DNA of 64,000 bases from VGBV01 sp963780395 (GTDB lineage: Bacteria > Actinomycetota > Thermoleophilia > Solirubrobacterales > 70-9). The stretch lies in assembly GCA_963780395.1 (NCBI GenBank), contig CAWABY010000004.1, forward strand, positions 205,520 through 269,519, written 5' to 3'. This document shows positions 28,026 to 36,826 of the stretch, in pieces; position 1 is the first letter of the stretch; each line of letters begins with the position of its first letter. The notes below the pieces were generated by a model. The model was not told the DNA's origin, did no database searches, and was given only the letters and a program-made list of their open reading frames with translations. The position numbers and the translations under genes were made by a program.

Positions 28026-28769
28026 CTACTCGGGAGTCACGTAGGCACCCGAGAGGCCGCCGTCGACCATGAAGGTCGATGCGGTCACGTAGCGGGAGTC
28101 GTCGCTGGCGAGGAAGAGCGCGCCGTTGGCGATGTCCTGCGCCTCGCCGAAGCCCATCGGTAGGTGCACGAGCCGACGCTGGGCCTTCTTCTTGTCCTTC
28201 GCGAACAGCTCCTGCAGCAACGGCGTGTTGACGGGCCCCGGGCAGAGCGCATTGACGCGGACGCCGCGGTCGGCGAACTCCACCCCCATCTCGCGCGACA
28301 TCGCAAGCACGGCGCCCTTCGATGCCGTGTATGAGATCTGCGAGACGGCGGCCCCCATCACCGCGACGAACGAGGCGGTGTTGATCACGGATCCCCCGCC
28401 CGCCTGGAGCAGGTGCGGGATGCCGTGCTTGCAGCAGAGGAAGACCGACTTCGTGTTCACGTCCTGGACGCGCTGCCAGGCGTCGAGCTCGGTGTCCAGC
28501 ACCGACTGGTCGTCGGTGGGGTTGATGCCGGCGTTGTTGAAGAGCACGTCGATACGGCCCATCTCCGCCCGCGTCTTCTCGTACATCTGGCGCACGTCGT
28601 CCTCGTCGGCGACGTTCGCCTGCAGGGCGAGCTCGCCCTCGGCACCCTCGGCGAGGTCGACCCCGACCACACGAGCGCCTTCTTCGGCAAACAGGGTCGC
28701 CGTCTGGGCGCCGATGCCGCTCGCCGCGCCCGTGATCACGCAGACCTTTCCATCCAGCCGTCCAGGCAT
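28026..28769 (-). CDS. Short-chain dehydrogenase/reductase
   Basis: A 247-residue classical SDR: cofactor motif TGAASGIGAQTA, Asp at the end of the second strand (VVGVDLAEG, suggesting NAD preference), NNAGI, catalytic Ser-Tyr-Lys in YTASKGAVLAMS, and the C-terminal FMVDGGLSGAYV. It follows the aldehyde dehydrogenase gene on the same strand after 28 bases, so the two may be co-transcribed and act in one oxidation route. Substrate is unknown. The ribosome site AAGGAGGGCTG before the ATG at 28769 is strong. Confidence 0.88.
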   Translation of the reverse strand: MPGRLDGKVCVITGAASGIGAQTATLFAEEGARVVGVDLAEGAEGELALQANVADEDDVRQMYEKTRAEMGRIDVLFNNAGINPTDDQSVLDTELDAWQRVQDVNTKSVFLCCKHGIPHLLQAGGGSVINTASFVAVMGAAVSQISYTASKGAVLAMSREMGVEFADRGVRVNALCPGPVNTPLLQELFAKDKKKAQRRLVHLPMGFGEAQDIANGALFLASDDSRYVTASTFMVDGGLSGAYVTPE

Positions 28770-28797
28770 CAGCCCTCCTTCTGGCTACGGCGGCTCC

Positions 28798-30180
28798 TCA
28801 TGGGGCCTCCTCCGTCGCGTAGTAGACGTTCTTGACCTCGGTGTAGTGCTCCAGCGCGTCCGGCCCCAGCTCGCGGCCGACGCCGGACTGCTTGAAGCCC
28901 CCGAACGGGGTCGAGACCCGCACCGAGCTGTTCGAGTTGATCGAGAGCACGCCGGTGTCGATCGCGCGGGCCATCCGCAGCGCCTTGGCGCCGTCGCCGG
29001 TCCAGATCGATCCGGAGAGGCCGTAGGGGGTGTCGTTGGCGAGCGCCACCGCGTCCTCCTCCCCCTCGAAGGGGATCACGCAGGCGACCGGGCCGAAGAT
29101 CTCCTCGCGGGCGGCTCGGTCGTGGTTCGACACCGGCGACAGCACCGTCGGCGGGAACCAGTACCCGGGGCCATCCGGAGCCGAGCCGCGGATGGCCACC
29201 GGAGCGTCGTCCGGCACGAAGGAGGCGACGGTTTCGCGGTGGCCGGCGGAGATCAGGGGCCCCATCACCGTGGACTCTTCCAGCGGGTCCCCGACCTTCA
29301 TCCCCTCGACCTCGCCCTTGAGCGCGGCCAGGAAGTCATCGACTGCGGGGCGCTCGACGAAGATCCGCGACCGCGCACAGCAGTCCTGCCCCGAGTTGTC
29401 GAAGACCGCGTAGGGCGCGGCCTTCGCCGCCGCCTCGACGTCCGCGTCGGCGAAGACGACGTTGGCCGACTTCCCGCCCAGCTCCAGCGTCACGCGCTTG
29501 ATCGTGTCGGCGGCGGCGCGGGCGATCCCGGCGCCGACCTCGGTCGAGCCCGTGAAGGCGACCTTGGCGACGTCGGGGTGCTCGACCAGGCGCTGGCCGC
29601 AGACCGAGCCCGGCCCGGCGACCACGTTCAGCACACCCTCGGGCAGGCCGGCCTCCAGCGCGATGCGCTCGAACTCGATCGCCGTCAGCGGCGTCAGCTC
29701 GGCCGGCTTCAGCACGATCGTGTTGGCCGCCGCCAGCGCCGGCGCCATCTTCCAGGCGGCGATCACCAGCGGGAAGTTCCAGGGCGTGATCATGCCGACG
29801 ACGCCCATCGGCTCGCGGAAGGTCATGTCGACGCCGCCGGCCACCGGGATCGTCTTCCCGGTCAGCCGCTCGACCCCGCCGGCGTAGTAGCGGAAGCACT
29901 CGGCGACCATCCCGATCTCGCCGCGCGCGTTTCCGATCGGCTTGCCGGCGTTGCGCGCCTCCAGCGTCGCCAGGTCCTCGAGCCGCTCGGTGACGGCGTC
30001 GGAGATGGTGTGCAGCAGCGCCGAGCGATCGGCGGGAGCGACCGCGCGCCAGGCTGGGAAGGCCGCCTTCGCGGCGGCGACCGCGGCGTCCACCTCGTCG
30101 GCGCCCGCCCTCGGCACCGACTCCATCACCTGCTCGGTCGCGGGTTCGATCACGTCGATAACCGCGGAATTTGCGGGCAT
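28798..30180 (-). CDS. NAD(P)-dependent aldehyde dehydrogenase
   Basis: A 460-residue ALDH-superfamily enzyme. The ATG at 30180 is preferred since MPANSAVIDVIEPATEQV is a normal ALDH N-terminus and the longer frame crosses the divergent promoter region. Seen are GMITPWNFPL, the catalytic Glu in TLELGGKSAN, the nucleophile Cys in SGQDCCARS, and GGFKQSGVGRELG near the end. It resembles the betaine-aldehyde/gamma-aminobutyraldehyde group. Diverging from a glutamine-synthetase-like gamma-glutamylation gene, it may act as the PuuC-type step of amine catabolism. A palindromic CTATAG lies nine bases before the ATG, a possible shared -10 region. Confidence 0.9.
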   Translation of the reverse strand: MPANSAVIDVIEPATEQVMESVPRAGADEVDAAVAAAKAAFPAWRAVAPADRSALLHTISDAVTERLEDLATLEARNAGKPIGNARGEIGMVAECFRYYAGGVERLTGKTIPVAGGVDMTFREPMGVVGMITPWNFPLVIAAWKMAPALAAANTIVLKPAELTPLTAIEFERIALEAGLPEGVLNVVAGPGSVCGQRLVEHPDVAKVAFTGSTEVGAGIARAAADTIKRVTLELGGKSANVVFADADVEAAAKAAPYAVFDNSGQDCCARSRIFVERPAVDDFLAALKGEVEGMKVGDPLEESTVMGPLISAGHRETVASFVPDDAPVAIRGSAPDGPGYWFPPTVLSPVSNHDRAAREEIFGPVACVIPFEGEEDAVALANDTPYGLSGSIWTGDGAKALRMARAIDTGVLSINSNSSVRVSTPFGGFKQSGVGRELGPDALEHYTEVKNVYYATEEAP

Positions 30181-30246
30181 GCCAAGCAATCTATAGGGTG
30201 GCGCCAGCGCCGCCCGACCGGGCAGCCAGCGAAAGGAGAGGTCTCG

Positions 30247-31665
30247 ATGGCCGCACAGAAGTCCAGCAGCAAGGACGCCCTCAAGCGCAACCAGGGGCCC
30301 GGTGGCAAGCGCGGGTTGCTGACGCTCGACAAGCTGAAGAAGGCGGGCAACGCCGGCGAGATCGACACCGTGTTGACGGCCTTCACCGACATGCAGGGGC
30401 GGCTGTTCGGCAAGCGGATCGAGATCGAGTACTTCCTGAACGACGTCGTCGGCCATGGCGTCGAGGGCTGCAACTACCTGCTGGCGCTCGACATGGACAT
30501 GGAGCCCCTGCCCGGCTACGAGATGGCCAACTGGGAGGGCGGCTACGGCGACTTCGCGATCGTGCCCGACATGGCGACGCTGCGGGAGATCCCGTGGCTG
30601 GACCGGACGGCGCTGGTCCTCTGCGACGTGCTCAATCACGACGGCTCCCCGGTGGTCGCATCGCCCCGCCAGGTGCTGATCGCGCAGGCCGAGCGCGCGG
30701 CGAAAAAGGGCCTGACGCCGTTCTGCGCGTCCGAGCTCGAGTTCTACCTCTACAAGGAGACCTACGCCGAGGCCTGGGAGAAGGACTTCAAGAACCTGAC
30801 CCCGACGATCCCCTACATCCTCGACTACCACATCCTCGCCACGACGATGGACGAGCAGTACATCGGGCAGATCCGGCGCGGAATGCACGGCGCCGGGATC
30901 CCGATCGAGTTCTCCAAGGGCGAGGCCTGGCACGGCCAGCACGAGATCAACACCCGCTACGCCGACGCCGTCACCGCGGCCGACCGCCACACGGTCTACA
31001 AGAACGGCGTCAAGGAGATCGCCTTCCTCAACGAGATCTCGGCCACGTTCATGGCGAAGCCGTCCGAGAAGGACATCGGGAGCTCCTGCCACGTTCACAC
31101 CAGCCTGGTCCGCGGCAACGGCCGCAGCGCCTTCGTCAACGCCAAGGGCGAGGAGAACGACACCTTCCGCCACTTCCTCGGCGGCATGCGCGCCAACATC
31201 CGCGACATGGCCCTGTTCGTGGCCCCGTCGATCAACTCCTACAAGCGCTTCGCCGCCGAGAGCTGGGCCCCGACCTCGGTCTCGTGGGGCCGCGACAACC
31301 GCACCTGCGGCTTCCGCATCGTCGGCGAGGGTCAGTCCAAACGCATCGAGTGCCGCATCCCCGGCGCCGACGCCAACCCATACCTGGCGATGGCGGCGCT
31401 GCTGGCGGCCGGCCTCGACGGGATCGAGAACAAGACCGACCCGGGCCCCGAGCTCAAGGGCAACGCCTACGAGGCCGGCAAGGCCGAGGCGTTCCCGTCC
31501 TCGCTGCGCGAGGCGGTCGACCTCTGGGAGAAGAGCAAGTTCGCCAAGAAGGCCTTCGGCGAGGGCGTGCACAAGCACTACCTCAACTACGGCCGCCTCG
31601 AGCAGAGCCTGTTCGACCAGGTGGTCACCGACTACGAGAAGACGAGGATGTTCGAGCGTGGTTAG
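30247..31665 (+). CDS. Glutamine-synthetase family enzyme (PuuA/gamma-glutamylamine synthetase-like)
   Basis: A 472-residue GS-fold ligase. The ATG at 30247 follows a strong ribosome site (AAAGGAGAGG); the open frame upstream is spurious. N-terminal DVLTAFTDMQGRLFGKRI matches the GS N-domain of gamma-glutamylation enzymes. Metal and ATP residues are in ASELEFYLY, GQHEINTRYADA, GSSCHVHTSL, SINSYKRF and RIECRIPGADANPYL. Adjacent GATase (PuuD-like) and ALDH genes suggest ATP-dependent gamma-glutamylation of a polyamine or other amine (Puu-type pathway) rather than ammonia assimilation; a PuuB-type oxidase is not identified here. It overlaps the opposing gene by four bases at the stops. Confidence 0.85.
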   Translation: MAAQKSSSKDALKRNQGPGGKRGLLTLDKLKKAGNAGEIDTVLTAFTDMQGRLFGKRIEIEYFLNDVVGHGVEGCNYLLALDMDMEPLPGYEMANWEGGYGDFAIVPDMATLREIPWLDRTALVLCDVLNHDGSPVVASPRQVLIAQAERAAKKGLTPFCASELEFYLYKETYAEAWEKDFKNLTPTIPYILDYHILATTMDEQYIGQIRRGMHGAGIPIEFSKGEAWHGQHEINTRYADAVTAADRHTVYKNGVKEIAFLNEISATFMAKPSEKDIGSSCHVHTSLVRGNGRSAFVNAKGEENDTFRHFLGGMRANIRDMALFVAPSINSYKRFAAESWAPTSVSWGRDNRTCGFRIVGEGQSKRIECRIPGADANPYLAMAALLAAGLDGIENKTDPGPELKGNAYEAGKAEAFPSSLREAVDLWEKSKFAKKAFGEGVHKHYLNYGRLEQSLFDQVVTDYEKTRMFERG

Positions 31666-32381
31666 CCCTCGGGGCTAGCCAGCCGCTTCACGAAGCTGGG
31701 GATGACCCGGTCCTCGGGATCCTCCTCCGGGTGCCAGAGGACACCGAGCGCGAACTCACGCTCGGGCATCTCGATCGCCTCCACCGTGTCGTCGTCGTCC
31801 GCCCAGCCGGTGACCTCGATCCCGTCGCCGAGGTCGTCCACCCCCTGGTGATGGTGGCTCTTAACGTTGAGGCGCTCGGCGCCCGCCGACTGGGCGGCGA
31901 GTGACCCGGAGGCCAGCCTGACCTCGTGCTCGGCCCACTCGCCGAGGGTCTCGCGGTGGCTGTCATGCCCGAGCCGGTCCGGGATGTGCTGTTCGAGCGT
32001 CCCTCCCGCCGCCACGTTCATCACCTGCATCCCGCGGCAGACCCCCAGCAAGGGCATCTCGCGCTCCAGCGCCGCGCGGCAGAGGGAGACCTCGAAGTCA
32101 TCGCGATCGACGTTGCTGCCCTTGGTCTCGGGATGGGCATCCGCCCCATAGGCGGCGGAATCGATGTCGGTGCCGCCGGAGATCACGAGCGCGTCTATCC
32201 GGTCGAGCAGCTCGCCGGGCTTCTGTGTGGCGACGGCGTCGGGCGGCAGCAGCACGGCGATGGCGCCGGCACGCTGCACAGCGTCGGGGTATGAGCGCGG
32301 CACCATCGCTAAGACCTCGTCCCAGGCGCCGTAGCGCGCCTGTTCGATGGCGGCGCAGATCCCTATCAGCGGCCGAGGCAT
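31662..32381 (-). CDS. Gamma-glutamyl-gamma-aminobutyrate hydrolase-like (PuuD family)
   Basis: A 239-residue class I GATase of the PuuD branch: N-terminal RPLIGICAA, DALVISGGTDIDSAAYGADAH, the nucleophile elbow LLGVCRGMQVMNVAAGG, NVKSHHHQGVDDLG and the catalytic His-Glu in GVLWHPEEDPED. It would release glutamate from a gamma-glutamylated product, for example gamma-glutamyl-GABA. It faces the GS-like gene tail to tail, the two stops sharing TTAG, so it is a separate transcript of the same likely pathway. Confidence 0.87.
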   Translation of the reverse strand: MPRPLIGICAAIEQARYGAWDEVLAMVPRSYPDAVQRAGAIAVLLPPDAVATQKPGELLDRIDALVISGGTDIDSAAYGADAHPETKGSNVDRDDFEVSLCRAALEREMPLLGVCRGMQVMNVAAGGTLEQHIPDRLGHDSHRETLGEWAEHEVRLASGSLAAQSAGAERLNVKSHHHQGVDDLGDGIEVTGWADDDDTVEAIEMPEREFALGVLWHPEEDPEDRVIPSFVKRLASPEG

Positions 32382-32441
32382 CCCGGCAATCTAGCGTCAG
32401 CCCCGCGCCAGCCCCCCGCCGCGCGGGGATAAGCTGGCGGC

Positions 32442-33869
32442 GTGGACGCGCTGCGCGAGGGCCCGCTCTCCCCCGGCCCCTTCGACGTCGCGGTGATCGG
32501 CGCAGGCGTGGTCGGCGCGTCGATCGCCCGCGAGCTGACCCTGCGCGGCGCCTCGTGCGCGCTGCTGGAGGCGGGGAACGACGTCGGCGCGGGAACCAGC
32601 AAGGCCAACACCGCGATCCTGCATACCGGCTTCGACACGAAGCCCGGCAGCCTGGAAGCGAAGCTGGTCACGCGCGGCTACGAGCTGCTCTCGGAGCACG
32701 CGGAGCGGGTCGGGATCCCCGCGGCGGCGATCGGGGCGCTGCTCGTCGCCTGGACTCCCGAGCAGGCCGAAGCACTGCCGGGAATCGCCCGGAACGCCCG
32801 GCAGAACGGGGTTCGGGTGCGCCGGGTCGGCGTCGATGAGCTCTACCGCCGCGAGCCGTCCCTGGGACCGGGCGCCCAGGGTGGGTTGGAGGTCCCGGCC
32901 GAGGGGATCCTCTGCCCGTTCACCGCGAGCCTCGCCTTCGCCACCGAGGCGGTGCTCGGCGGTGCCGTCCTGGCGCTGCGGGCCGAGGTGGCCGGCGTCA
33001 GTGCCTTCACCGGCGACGACGGTGCGCGGCTTCACCGCCTGCGAACCGGGCGGGGGGACGTGAAGGCGCGGTTCCTCGTCAACGCAGCCGGACTGCGCAG
33101 CGACGAGGTGAACGCGATGCTCGGCCACGACGAATTCGAGGTGCGACCCCGGCGCGGGGAGCTGATCGTCTACGACAAGCTCGCCAGCGGCCTGCTGCAC
33201 CACGTGCTGCTGCCGGTGCCGACGGCGAAGACGAAGGGCGTGCTGGTCTCGCCCACCGCCTATGGCAACGTGCTGCTGGGGCCGACGGCCGACGACGTCC
33301 CCAGCAAGACGGACCGCTCGACCACGGCCGACGGCCTCGCCTCGCTGCTCGACCAGGGCGCGCGCATCCTCCCCGGCCTCGGCGCCCACGAGGTGACCGC
33401 CACCTACGTCGGGTTGCGGGCCGCGACCGAGGACTCCGACTATCAGCTGCGTTTCCACCCCGAGCAGCGCTACTTCTGCGCCGGGGGCATCCGCTCCACA
33501 GGCGTCACGGCCTCGATGGGGATCGCCGAACACGTGCGCAAAGGGCTGGCCGAAGCCGGGCTGGAGCTGGCGAAGCGGCCGCGGCGGGTGGCGCTGCGGA
33601 TGCCCAACATCGGCGAGCTCGAGCAGCGTCCCTATCAGCGCGGCGAGCAGATCGCCGAGGACCCGGAGATGGGCCGCGTCGCCTGCTTCTGCGAGCGCGC
33701 CACCCACGGCGAGATCGCCGCCGCCATGGCCAGCCCCATCCCCCCGGCCGATCTCGACGGCCTGCGGCGGCGCACCCGGGTGCTGATGGGCCGCTGCCAG
33801 GGCTTCTTCTGCGCGGCCGAAGTCGCCGCGGCGCTGGAAGGCGCCGACGGAGGTGGGCCGGATGGCTGA
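32442..33869 (+). CDS. FAD-dependent glycerol-3-phosphate/2-hydroxy-acid dehydrogenase-like with BFD-type Fe-S domain
   Basis: A 475-residue protein with a GTG start. The N-terminal DAO fold has the FAD motif VAVIGAGVVGASIARELTLRG and TSKANTAILHTGFD, typical of GlpA and L-2-hydroxyglutarate oxidase relatives. After about residue 375 a BFD-like [2Fe-2S] domain has four Cys in two pairs, VACFCERA and MGRCQGFFC. Followed in overlap by a second FAD protein and a glycerol-kinase-type gene, it best fits the catalytic subunit of a multi-subunit glycerol-3-phosphate dehydrogenase that yields dihydroxyacetone phosphate. Electron acceptor unknown. Confidence 0.8.
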   Translation: MDALREGPLSPGPFDVAVIGAGVVGASIARELTLRGASCALLEAGNDVGAGTSKANTAILHTGFDTKPGSLEAKLVTRGYELLSEHAERVGIPAAAIGALLVAWTPEQAEALPGIARNARQNGVRVRRVGVDELYRREPSLGPGAQGGLEVPAEGILCPFTASLAFATEAVLGGAVLALRAEVAGVSAFTGDDGARLHRLRTGRGDVKARFLVNAAGLRSDEVNAMLGHDEFEVRPRRGELIVYDKLASGLLHHVLLPVPTAKTKGVLVSPTAYGNVLLGPTADDVPSKTDRSTTADGLASLLDQGARILPGLGAHEVTATYVGLRAATEDSDYQLRFHPEQRYFCAGGIRSTGVTASMGIAEHVRKGLAEAGLELAKRPRRVALRMPNIGELEQRPYQRGEQIAEDPEMGRVACFCERATHGEIAAAMASPIPPADLDGLRRRTRVLMGRCQGFFCAAEVAAALEGADGGGPDG

Positions 33870-35103
33870 CGCCGTGATCGTCGGCGGCGGGCCCTCGGGG
33901 CTGGCGGCCGCGATCGAGCTGACGAGGCTCGGGACCGAATCCGTGACCGTGATCGAGCGCGAGCGCGAGGCGGGCGGAATCCCCCGCCACAGCGACCACA
34001 CGGGCTTCGGCGTGCGCGACCTGCGCCGGGTCATGTCCGGGCCCCGCTACGCGCGGCACTATCGCGAGCTGGCGGAGCGGGCCGGCGTCGAGGTGGTCTC
34101 GCAGACGATGGTCACCGACTGGCAGGGCAAGGGGACGCTGTGGCTTACGGGGCCCTCCGGCCGCCGCCGCATCCGTCCCGCCGCGATCGTGCTGGCAACT
34201 GGCTGCCGGGAGCGGCCCCGCTCGGCGCGCCTGGTCCCCGGCATGCGCGGCCCGGGCGTGATGACGACGAGCACGCTGCAGCAGCTCGTATACCTGCACG
34301 GGCGGCGCGAGATCGGCGAGCGCGCGGTGGTGGTCGGGGCCGAGCACGTCAGCTTCTCCGCCGTCGCCACCCTCGCCCACGGCGGCGCCTCGACCGAGGC
34401 GCTGGTGACCGAGCTGCCGCGCCATCAGTCGCTGGGGGCCTTCCGGGCGGGCGCGCGTGTCCGCTTCCGTGCGCCGGTGTGGACGCGCAGCCGTGTGACG
34501 GCGATCAACGGCGTCGAGAATCGCGTCGAGGAGGTCGAGGTGACCGACCTGGACTCGGGGCGGGTGCGCACGATCGCCTGCGACCTCGTCGTCTTCACCG
34601 CGGACTGGATTCCCGACCACGAGCTGGCCGTGATGGCCGGGATCGAGCTCGACCGGGGCACCCTCGGCCCCAGGGTGGATGGGGCGATGCGCACCCCCCT
34701 CCCGGGCGTATTCGCCACCGGCAACCTCGTCCACCCCGCCGAGACCGCCGACTCCTGCGCGCTCGGCGGGCGCCACGCCGCGGCGGCTGTCGCCAAGCAC
34801 CTCGCGGGGGATTCCGGCTGGCCATCCGAGCACGTTCGGGTGCTGGCCGGCGAGGGACTGCGCTGGGTCGTTCCGGGCCTGATCGCGCCCGCCGAGACCG
34901 CCACGCCCCGCGACCGCTTTCTGCTGCGCTCGAACGCCTTCCTGCGAGGGCCGCGGATCGAGGTCGCCCAGGGCGAGCGAGCGCTGTGGCGAGGCCGCCT
35001 CGCGCGCCTGATCCCCGGCCGCTCGGCGCACATCCCGGCCGCTTGGATCGCGCAGGTCGACGCCACGGGCGGCCCCGTGACCATTAGGGTCCCGACACCA
35101 TGA
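33862..35103 (+). CDS. FAD/NAD(P)-binding oxidoreductase, second subunit of the glycerol-3-phosphate oxidising system
   Basis: A 413-residue two-dinucleotide-binding flavoprotein: FAD motif AVIVGGGPSGLAAAIELTRLG at the start, EREAGGIPRHSDHTGFG, an internal ATGCRERP, a second nucleotide-binding region (AVVVGAEHVSFSAVATL, with the usual GxGxxG altered), and VFATGNLVHPAETADSCALGG near residue 300. In bacteria with GlpA-BFD type enzymes such a protein sits next to it and to glycerol kinase, probably passing electrons on. It overlaps both neighbours (8 bp and 4 bp). The altered second nucleotide motif raises the possibility that it no longer binds NAD(P). Confidence 0.75.
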   Translation: MADAVIVGGGPSGLAAAIELTRLGTESVTVIEREREAGGIPRHSDHTGFGVRDLRRVMSGPRYARHYRELAERAGVEVVSQTMVTDWQGKGTLWLTGPSGRRRIRPAAIVLATGCRERPRSARLVPGMRGPGVMTTSTLQQLVYLHGRREIGERAVVVGAEHVSFSAVATLAHGGASTEALVTELPRHQSLGAFRAGARVRFRAPVWTRSRVTAINGVENRVEEVEVTDLDSGRVRTIACDLVVFTADWIPDHELAVMAGIELDRGTLGPRVDGAMRTPLPGVFATGNLVHPAETADSCALGGRHAAAAVAKHLAGDSGWPSEHVRVLAGEGLRWVVPGLIAPAETATPRDRFLLRSNAFLRGPRIEVAQGERALWRGRLARLIPGRSAHIPAAWIAQVDATGGPVTIRVPTP

Positions 35104-36567
35104 GCGGAAAGCTCTTGCTCGGAGTGGATGAGGGGACGACCGGCGTCAAGGCGGCGCTGTTCGACGAGAAGCTGCAGCCGGTCGCCGAGGCGCGCCGCGA
35201 CAAGGTCAACCGCCACCCCGAGGAGGGCTGGGTCGAGCAGGACGGCGAGGAGGTGCTCGAGGTCGTCACCTCGGCGATCGCCGAGCTGCTGAAGGACCCG
35301 CCCGGCGAGGTCGTCGCCTGCGGGCTCGACCACCAGGGCGAGTCGATCCTGGCCTGGGAGGCAGACAGCGGCAAACCTCTCTCGCCCATCGTGGTGTGGC
35401 AGGACAAGCGCTCACAGGAGATCCTCGACACCCTCACCGGCAAGGAGGAGGAGGTTCAGAAGCTCAGCGGGCTGCCCTTCGACCCCTACTTCTCCGCGGC
35501 CAAGATGGCCTGGCTGCTGCGGAACAACGACGGCGTCAAGAAGGCTCTGGACGCGGGCAACCTGCGAATGGGCACGGTGGACTCGTTCCTCTGCGACCGG
35601 CTCGGCGCCGGCTTCGCCACAGATGTCGCGACAGGGTCGCGGACCCAGCTGCAGAGAATCGACAAGCCGGGCTTCGATTCCCGGCTCTGTGAGATCTTCG
35701 GCGTCCCCGTCGAGGTCCTCCCTGAGATCCGAGACAGCGCCGGCGATCTCGGGACCCTGAAGCACGAGAGCTGGCCGGTCGAGCTGCCGCTGCGCGGGCA
35801 AGTGCCGGACCAGCAGGCCGCTCTCGCGGGCGCCGCATGCGTCGAGCCGGGAAGGGTCAAGGCGACCTACGGCACCGGCGTCTTCGTGCTCGCCCACGTC
35901 GGCGAGGGCGTGCCGGAGCCGGCGGGCGGCCTGCTGCCCGACCGTCGCCTGGAGCATCGACGGCAAGGTCGAGTACGCGCTGGACGGCGGCGTCTTCGCG
36001 GCCGGGGCGATGCTCGAGTGGCTCTGCAAGGAAATGGGCCTGGCCGAGGACCCGCCCGCCCTGAGCAAACTCGCGAACGAGGCCACCGAGTCGGCCGGCG
36101 CCCGCGTGCTTCCCGGGCTGGCCGGAATCGGCGCCCCCTGGTGGCGGCCCAACGCCCGCGCCGTGATCTCCGGCATCTACGGCGGCACCAGCGGCGCCAA
36201 CGTCGCCCGTGCCGCTCTCGAGGGAATCGCCTGGCGGGTCGCCGACATCGTCGCCGCGATCCGCGAGACGGTGGACGTGGACGTGCTCAGGGTCGACGGT
36301 GGGCTCACCAACGAGCCGCTGATGCTGCAGCTGCAGGCCGACGCGATCGCCGCGCCGGTCGAGGCCGCGGGCGCCGACGCGACGGTGCTCGGCGCCGCCG
36401 CCCTCGCCGCCGTCGGCTCGGGCGTGGTCTCCTCGCTCAGCGAGCTGACCGAGATGCTCCCCGCCGACCGCAAGGTCGAGCCGGAGCGGGACGAGAAGTG
36501 GCGCTCCTCCGAGCACGACGCCTGGAAGGCCTTCGTCGAGGCCACCAGGGCCCTCGACCCGAATTGA
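35100..36567 (+). CDS. glpK: FGGY-family kinase, probable glycerol kinase (one frameshift)
   Basis: The frame from 35100 begins with the FGGY phosphate loop (LLLGVDEGTTGVKAALFD) and runs to ATYGTGVFVLAHVG. Near 35940, in CTGCCCGACCGTCGCC, an extra base breaks the frame; the correct one continues TVAWSIDGKVEYALDGGVFAAGAMLEWL, GIGAPWWRPNARA and LRVDGGLTNEPLMLQLQADAI to the stop at 36567, about 488 residues, normal for glycerol kinase. The two flavoprotein genes directly upstream overlap it and support the glycerol assignment over other sugars. A GC-rich hairpin follows the stop. Confidence 0.8.
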
Positions 36568-36585
36568 CCGCTCCCTGAAACACGA

Positions 36586-36609
36586 GGGGCGCGCCCAAAG
36601 GCGCGCCCC
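36586..36609. terminator. GC-rich hairpin after the glycerol operon
   Basis: A perfect 10-bp stem GGGGCGCGCC/GGCGCGCCCC with CAAA loop. It lacks a T-run but lies between the ends of two converging units (stop at 36567 and small gene stop at 36631) and could end both. Confidence 0.6.
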
Positions 36610-36630
36610 GGAAACCCGGTCCGCTCGTCT

Positions 36631-36723
36631 CTAGGAGACGAGCATCAGGATGATCGCGATGACGGCGAGCAGGCCGAGCACACCGGCCCCCAGCCTGAAG
36701 TCCTTAGATCCGACGTCGTCCAT
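36631..36723 (-). CDS. 30-residue single-helix membrane peptide
   Basis: The minus strand holds ATG at 36723 preceded by a near-perfect ribosome site (AAAGGAG, eight bases upstream) and a 31-codon frame ending TAG at 36631. The product starts MDDVGSKDFRL and continues with one hydrophobic helix (GAGVLGLLAVIAIILMLVS), so it is a membrane peptide with an acidic N-terminus. It lies about 100 bases after the APC permease on the same strand and before the hairpin at 36586, so it is probably the last gene of the permease transcript. Small subunits of some amino acid carriers are known; whether this is one is inference. Confidence 0.6.
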   Translation of the reverse strand: MDDVGSKDFRLGAGVLGLLAVIAIILMLVS

Positions 36724-36826
36724 TCGGAAAACTCCTTTCGCTGTCCCCCGGAGCCTCCCCGTCCAGCGAGGAGGCTCCGGATCGCATCGGTTCGCGAACC
36801 GCGCAGGATGCGCGGCCCGTAACGGC

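Noticed and set aside
28126..30246. Long upstream extension of the GS-like gene (an open frame to 1,179 codons)
   Set aside because: It runs antisense through the SDR and ALDH genes. The ATG at 30247 has a strong ribosome site and a normal family N-terminus.
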